This document shows, piece after piece, positions 35,173 through 44,048 of a stretch of 57,111 nucleotides of DNA. Made by a program: the position numbers and the translations under genes. Under the pieces are notes generated by a model. That model was given only the letters and a program-made list of their open reading frames with translations. It was not told the DNA's origin and searched no databases. The stretch is taken from NCBI RefSeq assembly GCF_009861505.1, contig NZ_WTFT01000034.1, forward strand, positions 1 to 57,111, read 5' to 3'. The stretch comes from Pseudomonas izuensis. Its GTDB lineage: Bacteria > Pseudomonadota > Gammaproteobacteria > Pseudomonadales > Pseudomonadaceae. Position 1 is the stretch's first letter; the number at the start of each line of letters is the position of its first letter.

Positions 35173-36045
35173 CTATACAAGACTCTCGCGGACCATCTCC
35201 AGAAACGTCGCCACAATCCGCCGCGAACTCTGCTCGCGCAAGCACACCAGCGTCTCGGTCAAACGCCGTTTGCAATCGGTGATCGGCAACGCGCACACCC
35301 TGGAATCCGCACCGAATTCGGCCGCCGAGACCACACCCACGCCAATCCCCACCACCACCGCCTCCCGCGCGGCTTCGCGTCCTTCCACCTGAATTGCCGG
35401 GCGGATGCGAAATCCCGCGCCGGCCATTTCTTCTTCCAGGGTCTGGCGGGTCACCGAGCCGATTTCCCGCAACACCAGCGGGGTGTCGTCGAGGTCCGCC
35501 AGGCAGATGGACTCGCGATCGGCCCAGGGGTGCGTGCGCGAGACGAACGCCACCATCGGGTCATTGCGCAGCGGCAAGGAGATCAGGCGCTCATCGCTGA
35601 CATCACGGCCCAGCAACGCCAGGTCCGCCTGGTAATTGAATAGCCGAAACAACGATTCATCGGTGTTTCCGGTTTCGATCTTTACGCTGATGCCAGGGTA
35701 GCGCTCACAGAACCGGGCGATCTGCGGCAATACATGCACCGGCGCATCCACCGCCAGAATCAGGCTGCCGGTCTGCAACGCCTGGGAGTCCTGCAACAAC
35801 TCCTGGGCCTCGGCTTCGATCACGAACAGTTTCTGGGTGACGCCGAGCAAGCGCTCACCCAGGTCCGTGAGACGTACCGAGCGCTTGTTGCGGTGGAACA
35901 GCAACACACCGTAGCGCTCTTCGAGTTTGCGCACCTGGTCGGAAATGGCCGGTTGCGTAAGAAACAACCGCTCGGCGGCTTTGGTGAAGCTTCCATGGAC
36001 GGCCACGGCGTGGAAGGCTTTGAGCTGGGCGTGGGAAACCGACAT
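35173..36045 (-). CDS. LysR-family regulator, divergent from MFS permease
   Basis: The 290-aa regulator has the helix-turn-helix AAERLFLTQPAISDQVRKLE near residues 18-37 and a standard effector domain. Start 36045 is preferred over 36063, since GGAG lies 6 nt upstream. It resembles the phnWX-linked LysR at 33988 in length and effector-domain phrases (VLREIGSVTRQTLEEE compared with VLREPSSITRRTFDEA), suggesting the two are paralogues for related ligands. It likely controls the divergent OPA permease. Confidence 0.88.
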   Translation of the reverse strand: MSVSHAQLKAFHAVAVHGSFTKAAERLFLTQPAISDQVRKLEERYGVLLFHRNKRSVRLTDLGERLLGVTQKLFVIEAEAQELLQDSQALQTGSLILAVDAPVHVLPQIARFCERYPGISVKIETGNTDESLFRLFNYQADLALLGRDVSDERLISLPLRNDPMVAFVSRTHPWADRESICLADLDDTPLVLREIGSVTRQTLEEEMAGAGFRIRPAIQVEGREAAREAVVVGIGVGVVSAAEFGADSRVCALPITDCKRRLTETLVCLREQSSRRIVATFLEMVRESLV

Positions 36046-36087
36046 CGAAATCTCCAGGTACAAGCTGAGCTTATATTGGAAATACGA

Positions 36088-36099
36088 TAAATCGATTTA
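36088..36099. promoter_or_regulatory. Palindrome upstream of LysR and MFS genes
   Basis: TAAATCGATTTA is a perfect 12-bp palindrome 43 bp upstream of the LysR start and in the AT-rich half of the divergent region. A second dyad AAGCTGAGCTT lies at 36062-36072. Both are candidates for LysR binding. Confidence 0.45.
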
Positions 36100-36311
36100 A
36101 CTTATTAATCAGTAATTGTTTTTATCACCTCAACCCGCTGACTGGTCGGTCGAACAGCAGCGAGTACCATGAGCCCGTGCGTGCAACAGCAGGACTCATC
36201 TGACCGCAATCGCCCACAGGGATCAGGCGATTTCGCAGTGCTCAACAATAAAAATACAGGCGTTTTCTTCCAATTCTGCCGGCACACTCACACCCTGAGG
36301 TCAGAACCACA

Positions 36312-37637
36312 ATGAACAAGCACATCGGCACCATCAAGCGCTGGCGCGTGCAGATCTTCGCGATCACCTGGCTCGCCTACGCCGCTTTCTACTTCACCCG
36401 CAAAGCATTTTCCGTCGCCAAACTCGGGATCGGCGAAGACCCGACGTTCATGCTCGACAAAATGGCCATGGCCAACCTCGACGCCATTTACCTCACCGCT
36501 TACGCCATCGGTCAATTCACCTGGGGCATCCTCGCCGACCGCTTCGGTCCAAGGGTTGTCGTCCTCGGTGGGTTGCTGATTTCTGCGGCCGCGGCGCTGG
36601 TGATGGGCAGCTTCGCCACGTTGCCGATCTTTGCCTCCTGCATGCTGATCCAGGGTCTGGCGCAGTCCACGGGATGGTCGGGGCTGTGCAAGAACCTCGG
36701 CAGTTTCTTTCCCGCCGAGCAGCGCGGGCGGGTACTGGGGCTGTGGAGTTCCTGCTACGCCTTTGGTGGTCTGGTGGCGTCGCCGTTTGCCGGTTGGTGG
36801 GCGTATACGCTGATGGGTACCTGGCACGCAGCATTCATTTCCAGTGCGGCGGTGGTTGGGCTGGTCGCCGTGCTGTTTTTTATTTTTCAACGCAACAAAC
36901 CCGAAGACGTGGGCTTGCCGGCCGTGGAGCCGGAGCCCGAGTTGACCGCTGAAGAGGCGTACGCCCAGAGCAAGATCAGCGTCCTGGAGCCGTTGAAGGA
37001 AATCCTGCGCAACCGCACGGTGCTGATTCTCGGTCTCGCGTACTTCATGTTGAAGCCGGCGCGTTATGCGATTCTGCTCTGGGGCCCGGTGATCGTTTTC
37101 GAACAGATGCCCTCGGTGGGCAAGGTGGGCGCGGCGATTATCCCCACCGCATTCGAACTGGCCGGGTTGCTGGGGCCGATCATGATCGGCCTGGCCTCGG
37201 ACAAACTGTTCGGCGCCCGCCGCATGCCGGCCTGTGTCCTCAGCCTGTTGGCGCTGACCGTATCGCTGGCCTTCTTCATGGGCGCCTTGCATACCGGTAG
37301 CGTGGTGCTGGTGGTGGCATTACTGTTCGTCATGGGCCTGACCCTGTATGGACCGGACTCGATGATCAGCGGCGCGGCCGCCATCGATTTCGGCACTGCC
37401 AAGGCCGGTGCCACGGCGGCGGGCTTCGTCAATGGCTGCGGCTCGGTCGGCGCGATTCTCGGCGGGCTGCTGCCGGGTTACTTTGACACCGTCACCGTAT
37501 TCATCGTCTTCGCCGGCTGCGCGATGTTCTCCGCGCTGGTGCTGATCCCGCACTGGAACAGCCGCCCCGGTGGCCTGAAAACCAACTATCCGTTCGTGCC
37601 TGACCGGGCGATGAATGTAAAACCCCTGCGTACCTGA
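36312..37637 (+). CDS. OPA-family MFS transporter (organophosphate/phosphonate type)
   Basis: The 441-aa, 12-helix permease is of the organophosphate:phosphate antiporter branch (GlpT/UhpT relatives): WLAYAAFYFTRKAFSVAK in the first helix, GQFTWGILADRFGPR loop and STGWSGLCKNLGSFFP. Members carry phosphorylated small molecules. The location beside phnWX and its LysR paralogue make 2-aminoethylphosphonate or another phosphonate a plausible substrate, as in pseudomonads where such permeases accompany phn genes. Glycerol-3-phosphate is the alternative. Confidence 0.85.
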   Translation: MNKHIGTIKRWRVQIFAITWLAYAAFYFTRKAFSVAKLGIGEDPTFMLDKMAMANLDAIYLTAYAIGQFTWGILADRFGPRVVVLGGLLISAAAALVMGSFATLPIFASCMLIQGLAQSTGWSGLCKNLGSFFPAEQRGRVLGLWSSCYAFGGLVASPFAGWWAYTLMGTWHAAFISSAAVVGLVAVLFFIFQRNKPEDVGLPAVEPEPELTAEEAYAQSKISVLEPLKEILRNRTVLILGLAYFMLKPARYAILLWGPVIVFEQMPSVGKVGAAIIPTAFELAGLLGPIMIGLASDKLFGARRMPACVLSLLALTVSLAFFMGALHTGSVVLVVALLFVMGLTLYGPDSMISGAAAIDFGTAKAGATAAGFVNGCGSVGAILGGLLPGYFDTVTVFIVFAGCAMFSALVLIPHWNSRPGGLKTNYPFVPDRAMNVKPLRT

Positions 37638-37722
37638 ACCCGGCATTGTCGGGAGTCCGAGCCTGGACGTGCGCCTGGCGAAGTTCGCCGCGGCGGCAGG
37701 CAAGGCTGATAAGGGCTGACGG

Positions 37723-39141
37723 TCAGGGTGCAGGGTCCGTGGGGTTGATCAGCCAGTCGAGCAGCAGGCGGGATTCGCCACGCGATGTTCCGGAACGGAC
37801 GGGTCGAGGCGTGGGGCGCTGCCTGAGACTTGCACAAAACATCGGACGGTCGGCGTCGCCGTCGAGGAAACAGACCAGCCCGTCGCTGCCAGCCAATGGC
37901 AGCACGGACGGATCAATACGATTGTCCGACGCCCCCAGGGCAATCGGTATCCAGAGTCCGTCGGACTCGGGATCAGCGTCCGCCGTGGGCCATAAATCCA
38001 CCTGTATTCGGCCATGGTCATCCAGCGTAGCCGGTTGCCCCATCGGGCCGCACACTCGGGCAGGCTGATAACCGGGAATACCCGGCCTGACCTGTTCGAG
38101 TGCTGGACGCAATACCGTCGACCAGGGAATGGCGGTGAACTGATTGTGGTAACGCGGCGGCGTGTCCGGTGCCAGAATCGAGCCCTGTTGCCCCTGATGC
38201 CGCGTCTGGATCACCAGCCATTGATCGTTGAAACCTGGCAGGGGGTGTTCGGCGACCTGGACGATCCGGCCGCTGCGTAATTCGTGATGATTGCTTTTGC
38301 CGTGGATTTGCACTTGCCGGCAACGCAGGCGCTCCAGGTGCCGGCGGGTGCGTTGATCGCGATGACGCAGTTCGACAGCGGGGCGGGGCGTGGGCGGCAT
38401 TGCCGGGGCAAGGGGCTGATTGGCCGCGCTGTCGTTACATCCTGCCGCACCGCGATCCCTGGGATCCAGTCGTGGGGACAAGGGGGGCGCATCATGGCGC
38501 TGGAACAGTTCGGTGATGGTCGCAGGGCCGCCTGCCTCGGGGGCATCGCCGTCAAACGGCATCAGGAGCGGTTCTTGCGGGAGGCTCAGGCTGTCTTCGG
38601 CGAAAACCAGCACATGGGCATCGCGATGATGTTCAAAGTGATAGTGAATGCCTTCTTCCTCGCACAACCGTTGCAGCAGGGTCAGGTCGGATTCTTCGTA
38701 CTGAATGCAAAATGGCCGCAGCGGATAGTGCCCGGTCCCCAGTTCAAAGCGGTAACTGCTGTCGGGCAGCTTATGTTCCTCCAGCAACCGGCGCAGGAGC
38801 ATGGGCACGCTGAGATGCTGAAAGACACGCCGTGATCTGTACGTGTCCAGTGCTTGCAACGCGGGCACCAGCACCAGTTTGTAGCAGATCCAGTGCGGCC
38901 CGCGATGTTCACGACTGACGCTGTGCAGCACGCCATGAATTCCCTGACCTTGCCCCAGGCTCAAGTGCGCCGGTTGTTGCAGCAGGCGATTGAGGTCCAT
39001 GACCGCTGCCAGGCCGAGCACCTCGATGTCGAATCGATAGGGTTGGTTGAGGGCCTCGTGACCGCTGAACTGCACCACCTGCAAACTCAGGTCGTCGTCG
39101 AGGAGGGTCAGGGTGAAGGGACTTTCCTTGTCGTTGTGCAT
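37723..39141 (-). CDS. Short VgrG-like protein (type VI secretion spike family)
   Basis: About 472 aa. The N-terminal gp27-like half (LNQPYRFDIEVL, QYEESDLTLLQRLCEEEGI) is clear. The gp5-like OB-fold follows (CGPMGQPATLDDHGRIQVDL, DGLWIPIALG). VgrG proteins normally exceed 600 aa with a beta-helical needle; here the chain stops soon after the OB fold (about residue 420), so the needle appears short or absent. The linker at about 225-290 is unusually long, Pro/Arg-rich and low complexity. No other type VI gene is nearby. The start is uncertain (39141 or 39159), with no strong ribosome-binding site. Confidence 0.8.
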   Translation of the reverse strand: MHNDKESPFTLTLLDDDLSLQVVQFSGHEALNQPYRFDIEVLGLAAVMDLNRLLQQPAHLSLGQGQGIHGVLHSVSREHRGPHWICYKLVLVPALQALDTYRSRRVFQHLSVPMLLRRLLEEHKLPDSSYRFELGTGHYPLRPFCIQYEESDLTLLQRLCEEEGIHYHFEHHRDAHVLVFAEDSLSLPQEPLLMPFDGDAPEAGGPATITELFQRHDAPPLSPRLDPRDRGAAGCNDSAANQPLAPAMPPTPRPAVELRHRDQRTRRHLERLRCRQVQIHGKSNHHELRSGRIVQVAEHPLPGFNDQWLVIQTRHQGQQGSILAPDTPPRYHNQFTAIPWSTVLRPALEQVRPGIPGYQPARVCGPMGQPATLDDHGRIQVDLWPTADADPESDGLWIPIALGASDNRIDPSVLPLAGSDGLVCFLDGDADRPMFCASLRQRPTPRPVRSGTSRGESRLLLDWLINPTDPAP

Positions 39142-39385
39142 CGAATGCGCTTCTGCCATGGGATACGGGCACAAAGGGTACGAAACCGCAGTACTTTATA
39201 GTCATCGCAAACTGAAGTTTCAGAATCGCCCTACAACGGTGGGTGAAGATGTCGATCCTGAATGCCGATCAGAGACGCGGGGGGCAAGTCATATTTTTTG
39301 GTCGATTGCCAACTTTAGGCCGTATAAACTTGGCACCATGCGTCGGCCAATAGATGTCTCGGCGCCATAGACAAGAGAGTGAGTA
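39142..39385. other. Divergent intergenic region, VgrG-like/YebC
   Basis: The region has lower GC than its neighbours near 39285-39330 and contains the promoters of both flanking genes. No specific operator, RNA or coding region could be supported. Confidence 0.3.
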
Positions 39386-40090
39386 ATGGGCGCACAGTGG
39401 AAGGTTAAACACAAAGAAGCGGCAGCCAATGCCAAGGGCAAGATCTTCGGCAAACTGGTGAAGGAAATCACCATTGCTGCGCGCAACGGCGCCGATGTTG
39501 CCACCAACGCACACCTGCGCCTGGTGGTCGAACAGGCCAAGAAAGCTTCGATGCCCAAGGAAACCCTGGATCGCGCCATCAAGAAAGGCGCGGGTTTGCT
39601 GGGCGAAACCGTGCAATACCATCGCGTGACCTATGAAGGCTTTGCGCCGCATCAGGTGCCGCTGATCGTCGAGTGCGTGACCGATAACATCAACCGCACC
39701 GTCGCTGAAATCCGCGTCGCGTTCCGCAAGGGCCAGTTGGGCGCTTCCGGTTCGGTGGCCTGGGATTTCAACCACGTCGGCATGATCGAAGCCTCGCCGG
39801 ACACCCCGGATGCCGATCCGGAAATGGCCGCCATCGAAGCCGGTGCCCAGGATTTCGAGCCCGGTGAAGACGGCGCGACCCTGTTCCTGACCGAGCCAAC
39901 GGACCTCGATGCGGTACAGAAAGCCCTGCCTGAGCAAGGCTTCACTGTGTTGTCGGCCAAGCTGGGCTACCAGCCGAAGAACCCGGTCAGCGGTCTGAGC
40001 GATGAGCAGATGGCTGAAGTCGAAGCCTTCCTCGAAGGCCTTGATAACCATGATGACGTGCAGGACATGTTTGTCGGGTTGGCGGGTTAA
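39386..40090 (+). CDS. YebC/PmpR-family DNA-binding or translation factor
   Basis: The 234-aa protein is of the TACO1/YebC family: GAQWKVKHKEAAANAKGKIF at the N-terminus, then ARNGADVATNAHLRLVVEQAKK and the acidic C-terminal half. Members act as transcriptional regulators (PmpR) or relieve ribosome stalling at proline runs. The GAQWKVKHKEA start is typical of the YeeN-like second copy found in gammaproteobacteria rather than the GHSKW start of the ruvC-linked YebC, so this is probably the paralogue. Confidence 0.88.
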   Translation: MGAQWKVKHKEAAANAKGKIFGKLVKEITIAARNGADVATNAHLRLVVEQAKKASMPKETLDRAIKKGAGLLGETVQYHRVTYEGFAPHQVPLIVECVTDNINRTVAEIRVAFRKGQLGASGSVAWDFNHVGMIEASPDTPDADPEMAAIEAGAQDFEPGEDGATLFLTEPTDLDAVQKALPEQGFTVLSAKLGYQPKNPVSGLSDEQMAEVEAFLEGLDNHDDVQDMFVGLAG

Positions 40091-40112
40091 TCTGTTTCTT
40101 CAGTGACACCCT

Positions 40113-40195
40113 CATCGCGGGCAAGCCCGCTCCCACAGTTGACCGAGTTGCCTGGACGGACACGGTCCAATGTGGGAGCGAGCCTGCTCGCGAAT
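40113..40195. repeat. REP pair in tail-to-tail orientation
   Basis: Two REP elements, CATCGCGGGCAAGCCCGCTC and GTGGGAGCGAGCCTGCTCGC, face each other in the reverse order from the REPINs elsewhere in this window. They lie between the ends of two convergent genes and may form their transcription end. Confidence 0.8.
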
Positions 40196-40208
40196 GACCG
40201 CGAAGCGG

Positions 40209-41522
40209 TCACCAGCTATTCAACTCCGTAACAATTTCGCTGAACCCCGGCCGCGCCAGCACCTCCGACTGACAACAGCATTGCTGCAACGCGTTCAGCT
40301 GCACACGCCGTTCATCGCTCAACCCCGAGTCGATCCGCTCCAGCAATTCCCCCAGCAAGATCCCGAACGCTCGCACTTCGATCCGTTGCAATGCACGGCT
40401 TTCCAGGCTGTCCGTCGTGGCGTGGAACGACGCCGCGCCAAAATCGCCCAACAGGCAATCACCGTGCTCGTTCCACAGGATATTGTGACCATAGAGGTCG
40501 CCGTGGGTGATGCCCTGGTGGTGCAAATGGCCGGCCACCGAAGCAATGCCACGGGCGATGCGTAGCGCGACTTCGGCAGTGAAGCGAGTGTCGTCGGCGT
40601 AAACGTCGCGGCTGCAGGTGGCCAGGCTCGGCAGCGCGGCGAGGTTGCGGTAGCTCGGCTCGATCAACTGCATCACCAGCCCGGCCGTTTGCTGTGGGTG
40701 ATCGATAATCCGCCCTTCAATGCGGATCAGGTTGGGATGGGTGCTGGCGGTGATGCAGGCGTTCATTTCGTGCAGCGGCGAGCCATCGCTGGTCATTTCG
40801 CCTTTGTAGAGTTTGACCGCCACCGGCGTGTCCGGTTGTCCCGGTCGTGCCCATGTCGCCCGATGAATCACCCCGGAAGCGCCTTCGCCGAGTTTTTGCT
40901 CCAGCTCCAGCGCCGTCCATGGAATGCTAGCGGTGGCTTCAAGGGCGGCCGCATCGGCTTCGGTTTCCAGCGGGTTACCGGCGTAGGCCAGCCAGGTCAG
41001 GCCTGGCAGGGAGAGCAGCCACTCGGGCAACTCAGTCAAGCAGTTGGCGGCGATGCGGATCAGCTCGAGCCGATGGCAGTTGCGCAAGCTGTCAGGCAAG
41101 CGCTGCAAGCGGTTACCCGCCAGCATGAGTTTTTGCAGATAAGGGCGCTCACCCAGCTCGGTTGGCAGCTCAGTGATGCGGTTATCCGTCAGGATCAGCC
41201 AGCGCAATAATGGCGGCAGGGCCTCACCCGGTACGTGTTCGATGCGGTTGGCCTTGAAGGCGACCATGGTCAGTGTCGCGCATTGACCCACGCAAGCAGG
41301 CAGTTCGGTGAACTGGTTATCGGAGCAAAACAGCACGCGCAGGCGCGTCAGGCGGTGCAAGTCATCCGGCAGGCTGCTCAAGGCATTGCCACTGAGGTTG
41401 AGCACTTCCAGGGAGTCCGCCAGGTCGAAGATTTCCCGGGGGAACTCTGTCAGGCCGCAACTAAGGTCCAGGCGAGTGATGCCTGTCAGCGTGCCGGCGC
41501 GCAGTTGTGCAAGGGTGTGCAT
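40209..41522 (-). CDS. Leucine-rich-repeat protein kinase
   Basis: The 437-aa protein has about seven leucine-rich repeats of the bacterial L..LP..L type (residues about 10-190, for example LNLSGNALSSLPDDL and MLAGNRLQRLPDSL). A complete eukaryotic-like kinase domain follows: glycine loop GEGASG (212-217), Lys237 in VAVKLYKG, catalytic HGDLYGHN (340-347) and DFG (360-362). All core residues for phosphotransfer are present, with HGD in place of HRD. No signal peptide or membrane helix is seen, so it is cytosolic. Start 41522 begins just before the repeats; the longer frame to 41645 would run into the zapE stop. It lies 100 bp after zapE on the same strand. The substrate is unknown. Confidence 0.88.
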   Translation of the reverse strand: MHTLAQLRAGTLTGITRLDLSCGLTEFPREIFDLADSLEVLNLSGNALSSLPDDLHRLTRLRVLFCSDNQFTELPACVGQCATLTMVAFKANRIEHVPGEALPPLLRWLILTDNRITELPTELGERPYLQKLMLAGNRLQRLPDSLRNCHRLELIRIAANCLTELPEWLLSLPGLTWLAYAGNPLETEADAAALEATASIPWTALELEQKLGEGASGVIHRATWARPGQPDTPVAVKLYKGEMTSDGSPLHEMNACITASTHPNLIRIEGRIIDHPQQTAGLVMQLIEPSYRNLAALPSLATCSRDVYADDTRFTAEVALRIARGIASVAGHLHHQGITHGDLYGHNILWNEHGDCLLGDFGAASFHATTDSLESRALQRIEVRAFGILLGELLERIDSGLSDERRVQLNALQQCCCQSEVLARPGFSEIVTELNSW

Positions 41523-41622
41523 GAACGGGTTCGCTATCGGTCGAAGGAATGGGCGGCATGATAGCGGGAATAGTGTGCTGCCTGCTCGCGAAGAGGCCGG
41601 TACTGCCACACAAAACCAGCGT

Positions 41623-42735
41623 TTAAACCGATTCCCGGACCTCAACCAACTGCCCCAGCCGACTGCGCGTGCGCGCCAGGTCGATGGCCTCGCCGTCCAG
41701 GCTTTCGCGCAACGAGCGCTGTCCGAGCAATATCAGGTGCTTGTCCTGATCGTATAAAACGTCCACCAGATTGATAAAGCGTTGCTGGGCGGCAATCGAA
41801 CAGTCGGCCAGGCTGGGCAGTTCGTCGATGATCCAGTGATCGAAACGCCGGCACAGTTCCAGGTAATCCATGACGGCGGTGGGGTGGTCGCACAGGTCGC
41901 TGAAGGTAAAGCCGATGGTACGTCCTTCGCAGTAGCGAGCGGGCAGGTGGCGGGTGCCGACCGGCAGGGCAATGGCCGGGGTTTGGGCGGCAGGCAGGTT
42001 CGAGGCCTGGCGCTGTGCCGGCGTGGCGGGCCAGACATACTGCCCCTGGGTAAACAGTTGCTGCGCGTGAGTCCGGGCCTGGCTGCGGTAGTCGTGCGGC
42101 CCGCCGACTTCCATCACCTGCATGCGCGCGTTGATCAGGTCGATCACCGGTTTGAAACGCGCGTGGTACAGCGGGTTGGGCAACAGACCTTCGGGCGGGT
42201 AATTGGAGGTGACCAGCAGCAGGATGCCTCGGCGGAACAACGCCTTGAACAACCGCGTGATCAGCATCGCATCGCCGATGTCGTGGACATGGAACTCGTC
42301 GAAGCACAGCACGCGGCAGTCACGCAGTAACTCATCCAGCGTGGTGGCCAGCGCATCCGGTTGATCGCGATGAGTGAACATTCCCCGATGCAACCGGGCA
42401 AAAAACTCGTGGAAGTGCAGGCGCTGTTTTTCCGCAAGGGGGATGGCCTGGAAAAAACCGTCGAGCAGCCAACTCTTTCCGCGACCCACAGCACCATGCA
42501 GGTAAAGCCCCGGCAGGGTTTTCGCCCCGGCACCCAGCAGCGTCGCGGCGTGCTGCGCCATGCAGTCGATCACGCGCTGCTGGCTGAGGCTGAGGGTGTA
42601 ACCCTGGGAATGGGCCTTGTGGTGAAAGTAGTCGTGGATGACCCGACCGCTCGCGACACCGTTGGCGGGTGCAGTCGTTGCCTTGCCGAAGAGGCGGCGC
42701 AGCGATGGCCAGCGGTTGGGCGGTCGAACGGCCAC
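41623..42735 (-). CDS. zapE: Cell division ATPase ZapE (AFG1-like)
   Basis: The 370-aa AFG1/ZapE ATPase has Walker A GAVGRGKS at residues 81-88, Walker B region CRVLCFDEFHVHDIGDAM and TSNYPPEGLLPNPLY. It begins with GTG. E. coli ZapE acts at the Z-ring under stress. Many pseudomonads carry two AFG1-type genes. This copy does not sit beside the usual ribosomal-protein genes rplM/rpsI, so it may be the second copy. Confidence 0.88.
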   Translation of the reverse strand: MAVRPPNRWPSLRRLFGKATTAPANGVASGRVIHDYFHHKAHSQGYTLSLSQQRVIDCMAQHAATLLGAGAKTLPGLYLHGAVGRGKSWLLDGFFQAIPLAEKQRLHFHEFFARLHRGMFTHRDQPDALATTLDELLRDCRVLCFDEFHVHDIGDAMLITRLFKALFRRGILLLVTSNYPPEGLLPNPLYHARFKPVIDLINARMQVMEVGGPHDYRSQARTHAQQLFTQGQYVWPATPAQRQASNLPAAQTPAIALPVGTRHLPARYCEGRTIGFTFSDLCDHPTAVMDYLELCRRFDHWIIDELPSLADCSIAAQQRFINLVDVLYDQDKHLILLGQRSLRESLDGEAIDLARTRSRLGQLVEVRESV

Positions 42736-42850
42736 TGTGATGTCACCCCGTGATCTTCAGGCAGGCTCCCCGAGCTGCGGCGGCATAGTGTAACCAGAGG
42801 CGGGAATTCGCATCCAGTTGTGTCTGATTTTTGCGGATGTCCCCGATCTC

Positions 42851-42943
42851 CTGTAGGAGCAAAGCTTGCTCGCGATGGCGGCAGGTCAGGCACAGCGTCG
42901 TTGACTGTACTGGCGCCATCGCGGGCAAGCCATGCTCCCACAG
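42851..42943. repeat. REPIN, GAGCAAAGCTTGCTCGCGA type
   Basis: Paired REP arms with mismatched cores (AGCAAAGCTTGCTCGCGATG on the left, GGGCAAGCCATGCTCCCACA on the right) lie between zapE and the end of the ABC/dehydrogenase operon. Confidence 0.85.
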
Positions 42944-42983
42944 GAGATTTGTGTCGTTTGCGAGAGGGTGTTGTGCCAGTGAT

Positions 42984-44030
42984 TTAGCGCTCGATACTCC
43001 GATTCCACCGCGCGTTCCACGCCGGGCGCTGTTCGTTGACCTGATCCCAGTCCACCGCGATCGCCGTCTGCAGGTACTGCTTCATCGCCTCTACCTGCCC
43101 GCGGGTACGGTCTGTGGTCGGGGTATTGGGGTTGGACGGAATCTGGTCGCCATCCTCAAGCGCGGCAGCCTGGGCTTCGGGGGTCAGCAGGAACGCGGCG
43201 AGCTTTTGCGCCAATTGCGGCTGCGTGTTGTTGGCGATGGCGCACTCGGCGACGTTGAGCACCACGGCACCTTCTTTCGGTTGTGCGTATTCCACCGGCA
43301 TGCCCTTGAGTTTCAGGGCGGTGACCTGGGTCGGGGTCAGCGGAAAGAGCGCTGCTTCGTCGGTCTGGAGCATTTCGGAAATCTTCGCCGAGCTCGGAAT
43401 GTATTCCAGCACGTTGCGCCCGACGCTGTTCGGCCAAGCCTTGAACCCCGGTTCGACATCGGTCTCGCTGCCGCCCTGGATACGGTTGAACATCAGGAAA
43501 CCATGCAGGCCGAAGGTGGAGGAGGCCATCGACTGGAATACCACCTTGTCCTTGAAGCGCGGGTCGGCCATGTCCATCCACGAAGTCGGCGCACTCCAGC
43601 CTTTTTCCTTGAACAGGCGAGTGTTGTAGGCCAGACCGGTCACGCCGAGGCTGACGGCCACCGCCTGATCCTTGATCCGGCCCTTGGCCGGGATCTGCGC
43701 CAGGGTCGGGTTGTCTTCGAGCTTGTCGCACAGGCCCATGCCGATGGCGCGGTACATGATGCCGTCGTCGAGGAACATCACGTGCATCTGCGGGTTGCCC
43801 TTGCTGGCCTGGACCTTGGCCAGGATATCGGCAGAGGTGCCAGGCACGATCACCACTTTGACGTTGTTGGCCTTCTCGAAAGCCGGCAGTACCTTGTCGG
43901 CGTACAGCCGCTCCATGGTCCCGCCGTTCATGCCCAGGTACAGCGTCGGCTCGGCGTGGGCCTGGGCGGCGGCGAGCAGGGCGCTCATGCAGGACAAACC
44001 GAGCAGAGCAGTGCGTTTGACGTTATTCAT
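42984..44030 (-). CDS. Extracellular solute-binding protein, spermidine/putrescine (PotD) type
   Basis: The 348-aa protein has a signal peptide (residues 1-26, ending AHA), then LYLGMNGGTMERLYADKVLP and a family-1 solute-binding fold. It belongs with the two permeases and ATPase 3-6 kb upstream in the same minus-strand operon. Proteins of this type bind polyamines, opines, iron or aminophosphonates, and the substrate is not evident here. It is the last gene of the operon, 18 bp after the FAD enzyme gene. Confidence 0.9.
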   Translation of the reverse strand: MNNVKRTALLGLSCMSALLAAAQAHAEPTLYLGMNGGTMERLYADKVLPAFEKANNVKVVIVPGTSADILAKVQASKGNPQMHVMFLDDGIMYRAIGMGLCDKLEDNPTLAQIPAKGRIKDQAVAVSLGVTGLAYNTRLFKEKGWSAPTSWMDMADPRFKDKVVFQSMASSTFGLHGFLMFNRIQGGSETDVEPGFKAWPNSVGRNVLEYIPSSAKISEMLQTDEAALFPLTPTQVTALKLKGMPVEYAQPKEGAVVLNVAECAIANNTQPQLAQKLAAFLLTPEAQAAALEDGDQIPSNPNTPTTDRTRGQVEAMKQYLQTAIAVDWDQVNEQRPAWNARWNRSIER

Positions 44031-44048
44031 TGGCGCGACCTTCCTCTA

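Noticed and set aside
34915..35392. Repetitive peptides (NPCGSKACSHRF and similar) in several frames
   Set aside because: They are products of the 67-bp repeat, whose period is not a multiple of three; all frames are equally open.
42984..44030. Dedicated 2-aminoethylphosphonate binding protein
   Set aside because: The only support is phnWX 10 kb away; the gene is in an operon with an opine-oxidase-like complex, so I left the substrate open.
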